Assembly: GCA_031761405.1 (NCBI GenBank) | Contig: JASEVX010000001.1 | Coordinates: 197,177,706-197,241,705 of the forward strand | Source: Serripes groenlandicus | Taxonomy: Eukaryota; Mollusca; Bivalvia; Cardiida; Cardiidae | Length of the DNA stretch: 64,000 nucleotides | Direction: 5' to 3' | Part shown: piece after piece, positions 52,224 through 63,501 of the stretch | Position numbering within the stretch: position 1 is the first letter of the stretch | How the letters are laid out: each line of letters starts with the position of its first letter | Program-made: the position numbers and the translations under genes | The notes under the pieces: model-generated | Seen by the model: only the letters and a program-made list of their open reading frames with translations | Database searches by the model: none | Told to the model about the DNA's origin: nothing

Positions 52224-52453
52224 TTAACCCTTTCCCTCATATGACAATTCTGTAGCAGACGACTTTGAACGTATTTTGTCAAAACATAGAAAATCTCCAT
52301 AATTGAATGGATAACCTATGACGAAAAGTGGAAAACATTGTGGCAAAAGGAGAAATTGCACGTTTTGTGCAATTTCTTCTTTTGTCACTATGTTTTCAAA
52401 AAGCCGTCTGCTGCAGAGGCGTCCGAAACCGTCTATATGAGGGAAAGGGTTAA
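52224..52453 (+). mobile_element. TTAA MITE, young subfamily
   Basis: Full-length, both TTAA ends, hairpin GCACGTTTTGTGC. Confidence 0.88.
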
Positions 52454-53180
52454 ATCAGGGACGTAAATAAGATAGATAAGCAACTCCACCTGTACACTTG
52501 TTATCTGGTTAAAATATCACATAGAGAAATAAAATTGTCCAAATGTTCACATTTTGTAGCAAATAAAACTTTGAAGTCACATTTAGCACATATACAAAAC
52601 ATACATATTCTGAAAGCTTAAAATTGCAACTAAAGTTAGAAATACATTGAACAATTGGAATTTCTTAGTATTTTGAATAATGACTGGTTTAAAATACACA
52701 GGTATTGTGATTTCTGAATTTTATTAATTATGTTCCAAAAATTGATAGCCTAACATTAATCATAAGGATAAAATATTATCAAAAATAGCAGTGTATTAAA
52801 ATAGTTTTATCTATTGCAACAGAATATTGTTTAAACTTCCAGAAAATATCTTTGTTATTTTCATATCTTCAATAGTTTTTGAGTTTTACTTGCTACAAAT
52901 GTTGGGACGGGAGATATGTTAGTATACAATTTAGTTACGTATCCCTCTTATCTACGTTCCTGGTTAAATGATATAAGTTATTAATACATGAAGCAAAAGT
53001 ATAAGGACGATATTCCAATTGGGTGTGTTAGTTATTATGCTTTAATTGTAATCCTATCAATGAACTATTGGAATTATTACTATGGAAGTGTAGACTACTG
53101 GTATCCGCCCTTTGCACATTATTAACTAAATCAGTCACTATCGATCGGAAACCAGACCAAGTTTAATGGAACCATAACGG
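52454..53180. other. Intergenic, no recognised feature
   Basis: AT-rich, no sustained open frame or repeat ends seen. Confidence 0.45.
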
Positions 53181-53281
53181 ACCTAGTCATAGGTTATCCA
53201 TCCATAGAGATTTTCTATTTTTTTGACAAAATATGTTCTACGTCGTCTGCTGCAGAATTGTCGTATGAGGGAAAGGGTTAA
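53181..53281 (-). mobile_element. TTAA MITE, right half only
   Basis: It starts at TAGTCATAGGTTATCC and runs to GAGGGAAAGGGTTAA; the half beyond the hairpin is missing. Confidence 0.75.
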
Positions 53282-53460
53282 AGAATGAGTATACATTATC
53301 CGCATTGTCCTCATTAAAATTCCAGATTAAGAGTCCGGTAACTGCATCTTACCAGGTCTCGAACCGCGATAGCTCAGTCAGAAATGACGAGGGTTCGCGA
53401 GCTCGACCAAACGACTCGTTAATTCCTTCTTTCCAACGAGTTTTCCCGACTGAGCTAAAG

Positions 53461-53533
53461 CATCCTCGGTACCCAGGCTATTTATAAAATATATGTAATA
53501 TATATTGTATGAATAGCCTGGTTACCGAGGATG
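53461..53533. repeat. Hairpin upstream of the coiled-coil gene
   Basis: CATCCTCGGTACCCAGGCTA and TAGCCTGGTTACCGAGGATG are nearly perfect complements around an AT-rich loop; tRNA-like boxes (ATAGCTCAGTC) adjoin at 53368. Confidence 0.7.
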
Positions 53534-53635
53534 AGCTAACGCGGCTTGCCTAAGTGTACCAAAATAGACCCAGAGGTCGACCGACTCTTACATTAGTCCC
53601 TACATATAACGAAGAACAAACTGAAAACTAAATAA

Positions 53636-53832
53636 ACCGCCTCCGTGCTTTTAGTGGTAAAGCGTCCCCCTCGGGTCATACCAAATACTTTAAAAATGGT
53701 AGTAATGGCTGTCCTCCTTGGCGCTCAGGGCTTCAAGGTTAAGCATTACGACTGACTGGCTGTAGTCAGGATAAATTGACCAGTATCACTTGTTGAAAGA
53801 GGCGTAAAACACCAAACAATCAATCAATTAAA
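53636..53832 (+). mobile_element. SINE family 2, B box deleted
   Basis: CCGCCTCCGTGCTTTTAGTGG head, GGTCATACCAAATAC body, tail with CAATCAATCAATT. Confidence 0.65.
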
Positions 53833-53954
53833 AATAAATACAACAGTAAACGTCTTATGACCGTTTCATTTGGAACTCCTCGGGTAATTCCGTAAGCATT
53901 CATCACCGAGATATTCCGAATGATGACCGTTTATTGAACGTCATCTAAATCTAA

Positions 53955-54055
53955 TCACGTGACGTTTTTCATGAGTAATATGACGTAAATAACGTAAATA
54001 ACGTCGTTACTACATGATGACGTCATAACTGAACATCGCGTCGATCAGACATGAC
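53955..54055 (+). promoter_or_regulatory. Candidate promoter of the coiled-coil gene (E-box and CRE)
   Basis: A perfect E-box CACGTG (53956-53961) is followed by several TGACGT half-sites and a perfect palindromic CRE, TGACGTCA (54018-54025). The last is about 30 bases before the ATG at 54056. This clustering of ACGT-core sites is absent from neighbouring sequence. Function is inferred from motif and position only. Confidence 0.4.
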
Positions 54056-54966
54056 ATGAATACGCGAAAGGAAAATCAGAAAAACAATTTACGTGAAAAC
54101 ATGCGGCTGATCAGCGTCGGGTCGCAGGCTGGTATATTTGATACACGCCTGGTATCCGGGTTCATTGTGGACATACTAGAGAAACTTCACGAAATTCACC
54201 AGACATATACGTCATGCACGGAAGACCTGGAAAAGGGACGGCACAACCTGAACGAGTCGGAGCAGACGATGACGACGCTGCAGACGACACTCGGAACATT
54301 CAACGACACGGTGGACAGTCTCGGTGTTCATCTCCTTCTGGAGAATTCCACGATCGCCAATAAACATATCACAGTGGAAAGGTTGCGAAGAGACGTAGGT
54401 AAGGCCATCTTACAGTGTTCATTATTTTTAAGAATTGGATATATATACTGTATATACATTTGTTTAAATATGTTTAGAATGCTTATGTGCAAATGTATTC
54501 TTTAATCAATGTTTATTGTTGACGGCCACAGGGGAGATAACTGATGTTGTAATTGAATCGTTATCTTTTTGATGTGTTTTTATCATCTTCGATTTTGGAG
54601 TCCGCCGTGGCCGAGTGGTTAGTGTCGGGTATTTGGAACAGGGCGGTCCGGGTTAGATTCCCAGTTACGTCTCAACGGGGATGGTGGACTGGTGTGCTCT
54701 TCGTAAAGTCACATTACTTAGGCTAGTACTGGTTTACTTACCAATGGATCATAAATAAGTGAACAAAAAACAAAAAACACCTTCGATGAAAAAAAGTAGG
54801 CTAGAATGCACTTTAGCAGATCTCTATACAGTTTTTGATGGCCGCCAGTTTTCATTTTTCATTTGGCAGTACATCAAAGAAGCCAAGCGGTGATTAAGCG
54901 GGTTTTTAATGTTATTGGGTTTTATTTGTTTCTGTTTATTTTGATGTGGGTGGGTTAATTTCTTTT

Positions 54967-54997
<31 letters not shown>

Positions 54998-57900
54998 GCG
55001 ACTGCAGCAGATCCCATATTAAACGAAATTATGCTTATGAAATCGTCATTTCATTCTTACCCAGTGATAAACCCTTCCCCTAATGCAAATGCTTGCGAAT
55101 TTAAACAATACCCACATCGTGGCCACAATGGCCATAATGTTTTCAACTCTTTCCAATAATAATTATTCTTTCATTTATAGAGGATTTAAAACTATAATGA
55201 ATGTGGGAAAGGATGAGTTTGAAATACAATTTTCGAAGTGCAGTTGTTCGATCAATTAAATTCTAAACTATACCAAAGAATGTGACTAATTTTTCACGAC
55301 CAATCTCTTTTCTTCATTACACTTTCGACAAAGTCAATTCAGTGGTACATGTGTGATGCTAGGCGGTGCTGATTAAGCTCAGTATGTTGTAATGTGCAAC
55401 CTGATCAAGTTTATTGAAGCCCTCCGCGAGTTAGTATCGAACGTTGTACTTGTGCGCAGTGTTAGAGCGTCGGTCTTTCGTACCGTAAATCCCGAGTTCA
55501 AATCCCGTAATGAGCGAATTCGGAAAATGCTGCCTTTGGGCAGGAATGTACACTTCAGTTCAAAATTTCTTCTGTGGGATCTCTCGGGGGGGGGGGGGGG
55601 GGGGGGGGGGACGGCACGAGTACTGGTAGCAGACACCTAGCATGATTGCTATAAACTGCAAGCTTCTTTCGCAATAGCTGTAAAATAAATGAGTTCAAAC
55701 TAATGCTTAATGTCTGGTTTTCGAGCCCGATTCGAGCCCGATTCTATTCATGATAACGACTTGTAGAAATCTAAACGTGTTTTTATTTCAGCTGTAAAGA
55801 GAGCCCATGTTGCAGAGTTGAATAGGAACATGGCGTGTCCGAAAGAACTAAGATGGCGAGAACAACAACTGTACAATTTGAAAGACGATCGAGGTTTGTT
55901 CATTATACCACATTATCAATACATAAATCACAGAACTATTTACCTCCCAATGATGCCATTTTGATAAGTTAGAGATCTGATCGAATAAAATATCATAAAA
56001 ATGAATAACAAGAATTTGATGTATTTAGAAACAAGAAATATCTTTAAAAAAGATAAACGGCGATAATAATCAAAACAATCAGTAATTTTCCATGAATTAT
56101 AACATTTGTGAAATAATCTATGTGTTTACCAAAGGCTAATCGGCCATCTCCATCCAGCTTCAGTTTCTATAAATAGATTATCAAGGCTGAGAATACGCCA
56201 CGTGACTGGAGATTACGCGAGACTCCCAAGAGGTGTATAAGTTAAATAACTGAAAACTTATCATGTTTCAAAAATAATTAACATTTTGTTAGTAAATATT
56301 ATATTTCATAGGTTTTCACTGATTTTTTTCACTGAAGTTTATTTCTTAAGGAAAACAATTAAAACTTAGTATGCAGAACATTTCATTTTAAAACTTCATC
56401 TTATTAGTGCCTCTCTAAGGATCACCAACTTAACTTTGAACCAATCAAAACGTTTCATTTCCTTTATTTCTTCGACATTATTCATTAAATAAAACATTTA
56501 ATTGGTCTACAAAATAGATCATTTGTTTAACATCTAGGTCAAAACTGAGGTTAAACAGCTATCGCCGAAAAACAAAAATCTTGAATGTATTTTATGAATA
56601 ACTATAATCTGTACTTACCTTCCACCGTTTCATTATTGGCTCAGGCATACGTCAATAATGATGACGCCCTTTGGATATGGTGTAGTAAGAAAATTAATAT
56701 AGAGACGACCTCTTTGTGGACCAACCCACAGGTGTCTGTCTCGTTTATATTCTAAAAATAGCATTTGACTATATATTGTCAATATATTAGTCAAATGCTA
56801 TTTTTAGATTTTAAACGAGACTAGCACCCGTGGACCAAACTGATTAACCCTTCGAATTCCGAAAATAGTTTGCTTCCTTATTTTTGTGTTTATTTCAAGC
56901 ATCAAGTTGTATTGGTACGCTGTAGACCTGTACACAGCTCAATTGTATATTTGCTAATTTACTATATAACATATGCAGTAGCGATATAAAAGGGGAGGGT
57001 GAGATGAACATTATAATCGCTATTGTTGGTTCAAGCCTTACATACTAATTTACTATAGCACTCCGAGCACGAGACTAGTATAACTATTATAAGTATAATT
57101 TGTTGCAGTGTTTCCCAAATTCCATATTGCTTTGATTTCTTTAAAAACTACAGTTTTGACCTTTTTATTTGAAGTGAAATCCGACATATTATTATTATCA
57201 TATTTGGAAATAATCTTGAGACCTTTTTTTTTTTTTTAATATACATGTATATAGAGGTTATTTCGTGAGTGGTTTTTTTTAAAAAATATTATCACTTTTA
57301 GTTAACGAGTTTCTTAAAAGTGATAATAAATAAACACGAATGAGATATTCTATGTATCACATAAAGTGATTTATGAGGCGTATTTCGACAAAAGGTATTA
57401 ACCGGTTTTGGCGCTAATGTGACTAACGTTATAACGTCAAACCGCTGACGTGACGTGATTTTCATAGTTTGGTTTCCGCGTTGTAACACAAACTTGACCG
57501 TAAATACAGGAATCCAAAGTAGTAGTGTCATATGATATTTGTGTAGTGTCATATGATGTTTGTGTAGTGTCATATGATATTTATGTAATGGCATTTTGAC
57601 ACTCCCAGAGAGGGCTTAATGTGATAAATATATATAAGAATACTGTGACATGCATACTTTGATGAGTCCGTATGGTAAACATGTCATGTTTAATATAAGC
57701 CAAATGATCCTTCTTGATCTTTGGCATATAGCTTAAAGGCGTACATTGTAAGCCGTCATGAAATAATACTATGAATTATTAAATTCGAAAAAGCCTGTGC
57801 AAGTCATACGTGAGCAGTGTATATATTGACCAGACTGTGCGGATGCACAGGCATATCTGCGTTGTAACACAAACTTGAGCGTAAATACAGGAATCCAAAG

Positions 57901-60900
57901 TAGTAGTGTCATATGATATTTGTGTAGTGTCATATGATATTTGTGTAGTGTCATATGATATTTATGTAATGGCATTTTGACACTCCCAGAGAGGGCTTAA
58001 TGTGATAAATATATATAAGAATACTGTGACATGCATACTTTGATGAGTCCGTATGGTAAACATGTCATGTTTAATATAAGCCAAATGATCCTTCTTGATC
58101 TTTGGCATATAGCTTAAAGGCGTACATTGTAAGCCGTCATGAAATAATACTATGAATTATTAAATTCGAAAAAGCCTGTGCAAGTCATACGTGAGCAGTG
58201 TATATATTGACCAGACTGTGCGGATGCACAGGCATATCTGGATCTACACTGCTCACTAAATCTAACGTGTATTGTGTCCAACTATTTTCAGCCAAACTCG
58301 AACTGCAGTTAGCTAAGGTGAACAGCGACATCGATTCCTTGTATGAAGACATGTACACGGCTCAGGAGAGGCTTTATGGAATCAAGGTACTTTGGACGCT
58401 TTCATTAACATTTTCACACATACATGCCCATTTTTGGTGCATCAAGGTACTTTGGACGCTTTCATTAACATTCTCCCACATACAGGGCCATTTTGGCGCA
58501 TCTGCAGCAGACGACTTTTTGAAAACAGTTTGGCAAAAGGAGAAATTGCTCAAAACAATCAATTTCTCGACTTGCAAAAATGCTTTCAACTTAATTAAAT
58601 AATCATACTTTTATTTATAGACATTTTTCTATATTTCGAGGAAATATTTCCGAAGTTTGTTGTAAATGGGAAAGGGTAAACATTTCTACTGTTTATATGT
58701 TCATCGTTATCGTTTATCAGCCTCTAAAATGCATCTTGGCTGGGACATACATAATTTCCTACAATTTACACAAACAACGATACCAATGGTATTTCAACGA
58801 GCTAGTAGAACATATCGAGGGCTTGGCGTGAAACGGTTGTAACTAAAATTGGTAATGTTTTACCAAGGTTAATCACCTCGCCATGAAGTCTTTATAAGCG
58901 TTAAATCATTTTTCTTGGTAAACAATGGAAATTTAGGTGCCATTGATCGTTCTGAGAAATGGCACCTAAATTTGCATTGTTTACAAAAGGGTCAAAATTG
59001 CCCCTAAACCAGGGTTTTCAAAATAGGTTTTTAGTTACAACCGTTTCACGCCAAGCCCTCGATATACAAGTCTTGTTGAAAGAGGAGCAAGTTGTCAACA
59101 ATGTTCCAGTCACAGCATGGCGGTCAGAATCACCTACCCATGTATGTCTGGTTTTCTCAAACTATTAATCCACACAACATATTATCCAAGCAAATGACTT
59201 CTTTTCCACATACACACACACACTTAGTCCAATGGTGGATGACGAGAGACGCTTGTCGCAATGACTTTTGTCGGAGAGAATATAAGCCAAGTCGGGATTC
59301 GAACTCACAACCTCTTGATTGACAGACATCGTCCCTACCCATTAAGTAACAGGGGATTGGCTCAGTTGTGTGGAGCACTGAGGGGAATAAAAGCCAGAAT
59401 ACACATAGGTGAACTGATCATCGTGATACGACTGAAATACTGTGGGAATTAGAATTTTTTTTTTGTTTTTTTCTATTTTGAATAATAAACATCGATTTTT
59501 TTGGTATATTTTATGTTAATTGTAATTAATTGTAATTAATTATATGATTTTTTTTAATGAATATATTACTATGATGTGTAGTTTGACTAGAAACTATGTA
59601 GTTTACGTCAATAAAGTATTTGTATATTGTCTATATTGCCTAAAACAATCAATCATTTAACTAAATTAAACCTCTTTTCGAGCAAAGTATAATTTATAAA
59701 TAATCGAAGAACGGATATCCAATTTTCTTTTGAGAATTCGTATTTATGGATTATCTCCCTCAGATGGTTTATGTTGAAACTTATTTATCTTACATCGAAT
59801 GCTTAAATGCTTAAATTAAACACGCTCGATGTCTGCTAATCGCAGAACTCGCATCGTTAAAACATTGATTGATTGATTGGGGTTTAATGCCGTTTTCAAC
59901 AGTTCTTTAGTCATACCACGGCGACCAGTTTACCTACTCATGCGTGTCCTGGTTTTCCCACTCCAGTACACCACACAACATACTTTCCAAGCCAATGGCT
60001 ACTTTTCCACAAAGACTGTTAAACAGCCCATTGGTGAAAGACGAAAGACGCAGGTCACAGTGACTTTTGTCAAACGTCGGAAAGAATGTTGGCCGAGCTG
60101 GGATTCGAACTCACAACCCCTGGATTGACAGCCCGCGTCGCTACCGACTGAGCTACCGGGGCTCGGCTGGAAGAAAAAAACAAAGTTATAACCTGCTCAT
60201 CACGGGATTCGAACCCGGTACCTCTGGTACTAAATGTTGACGCTCTATCTCTGCGGCACTAGACGGTTCTGTCACTTTTCTATTGTAAAAACTTAAACTA
60301 TTGCGCACCTCTCTAACTTTTTTCTAGGATCTCCGAGAGAATCGTCGATCCGATCAGATCTCTTTGATGGAAAGTTTAAAGGAAAAGTGTAACAACATGA
60401 ATACCAAGAAACCACAGCTCCTAGCAATAACAGCGCCAGGTAGGGTTTATTAACCCTTTCCCGCATACGAAAATTCTGCAGCAGACGACTTTGAACATAT
60501 TCTGTCAAAAAATAGAAAATCTCTATAATTGAATGGATAACCTATGGCTAAAAGTGGTAAACATTGTGGCAAAAGGAGAAATTGCTCGTTTTGAGCAATT
60601 TCTTCTTTTGTCACTATGTTTTCAAAAAGCCGTCTACTGCAGTGGCGTCAGAAAGCGTCTATATGATGACGACGGGTTCATTGCGTTTCTCAGCAATTTC
60701 TCTGTCAATGCACGGCGGCCAGTTCACATACACATATGATCCGTCCCGCGAGAAAACCAACAATATGGCCTCTGCGTAATGTATCGACCCAGATCAGCCG
60801 TTACATTCGGTCTCAGGGGGATATAGGTAAAGAGTAATGATTGCTGAAACAGAAAATCCAAAGTAGGCGAGAAGTGTCTGTCCGGGTTAGCCTGCGCGGC

Positions 60901-62201
60901 ATGCTTAGGTTGATCCTGGTCGATACTTTACGCAGAGTCCACAATGTTGGTTTTCTCGTGGAACGGCTCATGAGTGTTCTAGCTTGCTTACACTAGTTAT
61001 CTATACAGCAGTATTTCTGAGCAGCAGGCTGCTTTTCCACATAGACTGTTAGCCTATTGGAGGAAAACGAATGACGCGTGTCGCATTGATTTTGTGTCAA
61101 ACGTCGAATAAAATGTTGGCCGAGCTGAGGTTTGAACTGACAACCCTGGAATGAAAGCCCGCGTGGATACTGATTTACAGTGTTTGTAGATTTACAGTGT
61201 TTGTAACAGCCTAAGTGTTTGTGACAAGTAATGGTTTAGATCAGCCCATGTATCCACCATGCTACCCCTTCTAAGATAAATAAGATTTTTTCCTGCACAC
61301 GAAGCGGGATGTGTTTTAAGAGCACTTTGTTTACATTCACTGATATCGGTGAACTTTATTTAAAACCCTTCCCCTCATACGACAATTCTGCAGAAGACGA
61401 CTTTGAACATATTTTGTCAAAAAATAGAAAATCTCTATAATTGAATAGATAACCTATGACTAAAAGTGGAAAACATTGTGGCAAAAGGAGAAATTGCTCG
61501 TTTTGAGCATTTTCTTCTTTTTTCACTATGTTTTCAAAAAGCCGTCCGCTGAAGAGGCGTCAGATAGCGTTTATATGAGGGAAAGGGTTAATATCGAAAT
61601 TAACACGTTCCCTAACACTTATTCGCCGTTAGTAACAAATTGGTGCTTGAAGAAGAGAATAATTTACGTTTTGTCATACTTCACTAGACACTTTCACTGG
61701 CCATTTATCAGTTTAGCCTTCCTCTACCTAATGTGGTAAATGTATAGAGCCTTTTCGTAGAACTACATTTTTTTGACAGTCTAACCATTTGCCACATGCA
61801 GACGCAATTAGATGCATCTGCAGCAGACGACTTTTTAAAACATTGTGCTCATAAATTAACAATTGCTCCGTTTGTCACAATGGTTTCAACTTTATTCAAT
61901 AATTATATTTTCGTTTATAGTTGGTTTCTATATCTTTTCCTGTATGTTTTCAAAGTCATCTGCTGCAGATTGTATGTATCTGGGAAAGGGCTAAACTTTA
62001 GAAATGGAACTCTTGTGAAGTTTAAAAAACCCTTGTAACAATATTGAAAGTATTTACCACAGATAAACCACTCTCTAAAATAGCAATTATTGTCTAAGTG
62101 CATTGTATATTGTAGATGCAATCATTGACATGCGCGATATATACGTGTCACCGACCCAGTTTAACCAGCTACAGGCGGACATAGACATACTGAAACACAA
62201 G
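54056..62201 (+). CDS. Unrecognised coiled-coil protein, 5' part (six exons, continues past window)
   Basis: Exons: 54056-54398, 55792-55893, 58292-58386, 60328-60439 and 62116-62201, with an alternative longer form of the 58292 exon ending at 58446. Phases join cleanly (1, 1, 0, 1, 0), giving 246 residues before the last visible donor at 62202. The start ATG at 54056 is the first in frame; an ATG five bases earlier is closed by a stop at once. The protein is hydrophilic with long helical, heptad-like stretches, for example around residues 38-75 (VDILEKLHEIHQTY, then EDLEKGRHNL) and 149-180 (KLELQLAKVNSDIDSLYEDM). I see no signal peptide, membrane segment or catalytic motif in this part. I do not recognise the family; a cytoskeletal, ciliary or scaffold role would fit coiled coil but is speculation. 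CRE-like and E-box motifs precede the start. Confidence 0.8.
54601..54775 (+). mobile_element. tRNA-derived SINE, family 3
   Basis: Head GCCGTGGCCGAGTGGTTAG (Ser/Leu-type A box) and GGTTAGATTCCC B box. The tail GGCTAGTACTGGTTTACTTA is shared with 20940-21105. Confidence 0.65.
54969..54998 (+). repeat. 30-base G run
   Basis: Uninterrupted G30, with a second run of G25 at 55586-55610. Both lie in intron 1 of the coiled-coil gene; run lengths in assemblies are unreliable. Confidence 0.8.
55072..55214 (-). mobile_element. TTAA MITE, decayed
   Basis: AACCCTTCCCCTAATGC at the left, GAATGTGGGAAAGGATGAG at the right; intron 1 of the coiled-coil gene. Confidence 0.45.
55455..55520 (+). repeat. tRNA-like sequence
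   Basis: GTTAGAGCGTCGGTCTTTCG and GAGTTCAAATCCCG resemble A and B boxes, but the acceptor arm is not convincing. Probably a SINE head. Confidence 0.4.
55894..57479. other. Coiled-coil gene intron 2, mostly unclassified
   Basis: Only the hairpin at 56717-56835 and simple A/T runs were noted. Confidence 0.45.
56717..56835. repeat. Long hairpin (inverted repeat)
   Basis: Arms around TGTGGACCAACCCACAGG/CCCGTGGACCA and TAAAAATAGCATTTGACTA/TAGTCAAATGCTATTTTTA face each other across a ~16-base loop. Probably a small palindromic MITE in intron 2 of the coiled-coil gene. Confidence 0.7.
57480..58241 (+). repeat. 381-bp tandem duplication with internal short repeats
   Basis: TTGTAACACAAACTTGACCG at 57481 recurs at 57862; near-identical through GCACAGGCATATCTG. 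Each copy contains three ~23-base TAGTGTCATATGATATTTGTG units. It ends 50 bases before the exon at 58292. Confidence 0.85.
58470..58679 (-). mobile_element. TTAA MITE, older subfamily
   Basis: CTCCCACATACAGGGCC then GCATCTGCAGCAGACGAC at the left, GTTGTAAATGGGAAAGGGTAAA at the right. It begins just after the duplicated donor of the 58292 exon. Confidence 0.55.
58813..59064. mobile_element. TATCGAGGGC MITE, second copy, inverted
   Basis: Same inverted ends as 11331-11576; the interior runs in the opposite direction. Intron of the coiled-coil gene. Confidence 0.8.
59100..59352 (-). mobile_element. SINE family 1, reverse copy
   Basis: On the - strand the B box reads GAGTTCGAATCCCGAC near 59300. 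The body continues leftward to ATGGCGGTCAG. A + strand fragment of the same family (59353-59455) abuts it head to head. Confidence 0.65.
59862..60166 (-). mobile_element. SINE family 1, full-length reverse copy
   Basis: The (GATT)n tail at 59868 and the tRNA-like head ending CTACCGGGGCTC at about 60163 match the complement of 635-930. Confidence 0.85.
60190..60268 (-). repeat. tRNA-like SINE head
   Basis: The complement has GGGTTCGAATCCCGTGATG (B box) and an eroded A box; related to 50945-51016. It ends about 60 bases before an acceptor of the coiled-coil gene. Confidence 0.45.
60450..60665 (+). mobile_element. TTAA MITE, right end truncated
   Basis: It begins 10 bases after the donor of the 60328-60439 exon. 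The left TTAA is intact; the right end breaks off after GCGTCTATATGA, before the terminal GGGAAAGGGTTAA. Confidence 0.8.
60736..60972 (-). mobile_element. ATGAGCC/GGCTCAT inverted-repeat element
   Basis: ATGATCCGTCCCGCGAGA at the left, TCGTGGAACGGCTCAT at the right. Confidence 0.7.
61020..61180 (-). mobile_element. SINE family 1, partial reverse copy
   Basis: CAGGCTGCTTTTCCACATAG...GTTGGCCGAGCTGAGGTTTG, then GAACTGACAACCC; tail missing, A box eroded. Confidence 0.55.
61360..61591 (+). mobile_element. TTAA MITE, young subfamily
   Basis: Left end TTAAAACCCTTCCCC (slightly altered), right end perfect. One arm of the central hairpin has a mismatch (GAGCATTTTC). Confidence 0.82.
61783..61997 (-). 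mobile_element. TTAA MITE, older subfamily
   Basis: TAACCATTTGCCACATGCAG at the left, TATCTGGGAAAGGGCTAAA at the right. Confidence 0.55.
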
Positions 62202-62546
62202 GTAAGACAATAAGTGCGGTGCTCTGCCAAAACCAACCTTAACGTAATTATTATACATATGTAACAGAATAGAACAGAACAGACTTTAACGCATATGGTT
62301 CATCGTCAAAATATTTATAATATACATGTGCATACAAAAAATCTTGACAGCAAGTTAAACAAAATACTAAGGTGAATGAAAGTTGCACTTCCCTAGAAGG
62401 CGGAAATAATGTTTAAAATGAGATGAATATATTGAAATATGCAAAATTTGGATAAAAAATGTATTGATATGCTTCTTGACACGTTAAGCACTTAAGATAA
62501 ATATGAAAAAGAACAATAACAATTAACAACTGATCATTTTACTACA

Positions 62547-62766
62547 TTAACCCTTTCCCTCATATAGACGCTTTCTGACGCCTCTGCAGCAGACGGTTTT
62601 TTGAAAACATAGTGACAAAAGAAGAAATTGCACAAAACGTGCAATTTCTCCTTTTGCCACAATGTTTTCTAGTTTTTGTCATTCAATTATAGAGATTTTC
62701 TATGTTTTGACAACAATATGTTCAAAGTCGTCTGCTGCAGAATTGCCGTATCAGGGAAAGGGTTAG
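62547..62766 (-). mobile_element. TTAA MITE, young subfamily
   Basis: Left TTAA intact, right end GGGTTAG. Hairpin GCACAAAACGTGC. Confidence 0.83.
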
Positions 62767-62931
62767 GTATCCTTTTCTTTTGTAGTTAGCTTTAGTTTAG
62801 TATATTCGAATGGTATTCAATACTTTTATAGTTGAGGAGTTTAACATAGAAATGAGTTTGTACGTACAAGTATTATTACATATTTGTGGATGAACGGTGA
62901 TATGGGAAAACCAACATTATCGTAATTATTA

Positions 62932-63195
62932 CACACGGTGGTGCAATGGAAGAGCATCCGTCTCGGGTACCGCAGGTCACGGGTTCAATCCCCGTTCTGG
63001 TCATACCAAAGCCTTTAAATCGTAGTAATGGCTGTCCTTCTTGGCTCTCAGGGTTGCGGGGTTAGCATTACGACTGACTGGCTGGTGTCAGGATAAATGG
63101 ACCAGTAGTACTGGTAACTTACACAGGAAAAGCCGTGATATAATTGAAACATTGTTGAAAGCGTCGTAAAACACCACACAAGAAATCAATCCAGG
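62932..63195 (+). mobile_element. SINE family 2, well preserved
   Basis: Head ACACGGTGGTGCAATGGAAG with B box GGGTTCAATCCCC; body GGTCATACCAAAGCC...GCATTACGACTGACTGGCTG; CGTCGTAAAACACC tail. Confidence 0.8.
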
Positions 63196-63271
63196 AAAAC
63201 CAACCTAAACGTATTTGATAACACGTGTTGAAAAACACGTGCCACTGCATTCATTCTAAAGATCCAAATGC

Positions 63272-63501
63272 TTAACCCTTTCCCTCATACGACAATTCTG
63301 CAGCAGACGACTTTGAACGTATTTTGGTAAAACATAGAAAATCTCCATAATTGAATGGATAACCTATGACAAAAAGTGGAAAACATTGTGGTAAAAGGAG
63401 AAATTGCACGTTTTGTGCAATTTCTTCTTTTGTCATTATGTTTTCAAAAAGCCGTCTACTGCAGAGGCGTCAGAAAGCGTCTATATGAGGGAAAGGGTTA
63501 A
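63272..63501 (+). mobile_element. TTAA MITE, young subfamily
   Basis: Full-length, both TTAA ends, hairpin GCACGTTTTGTGC. Confidence 0.88.

Noticed and set aside
60293..60508. 71-codon - strand frame
   Set aside because: It is the complement of the coiled-coil exon at 60328-60439 plus a MITE end.
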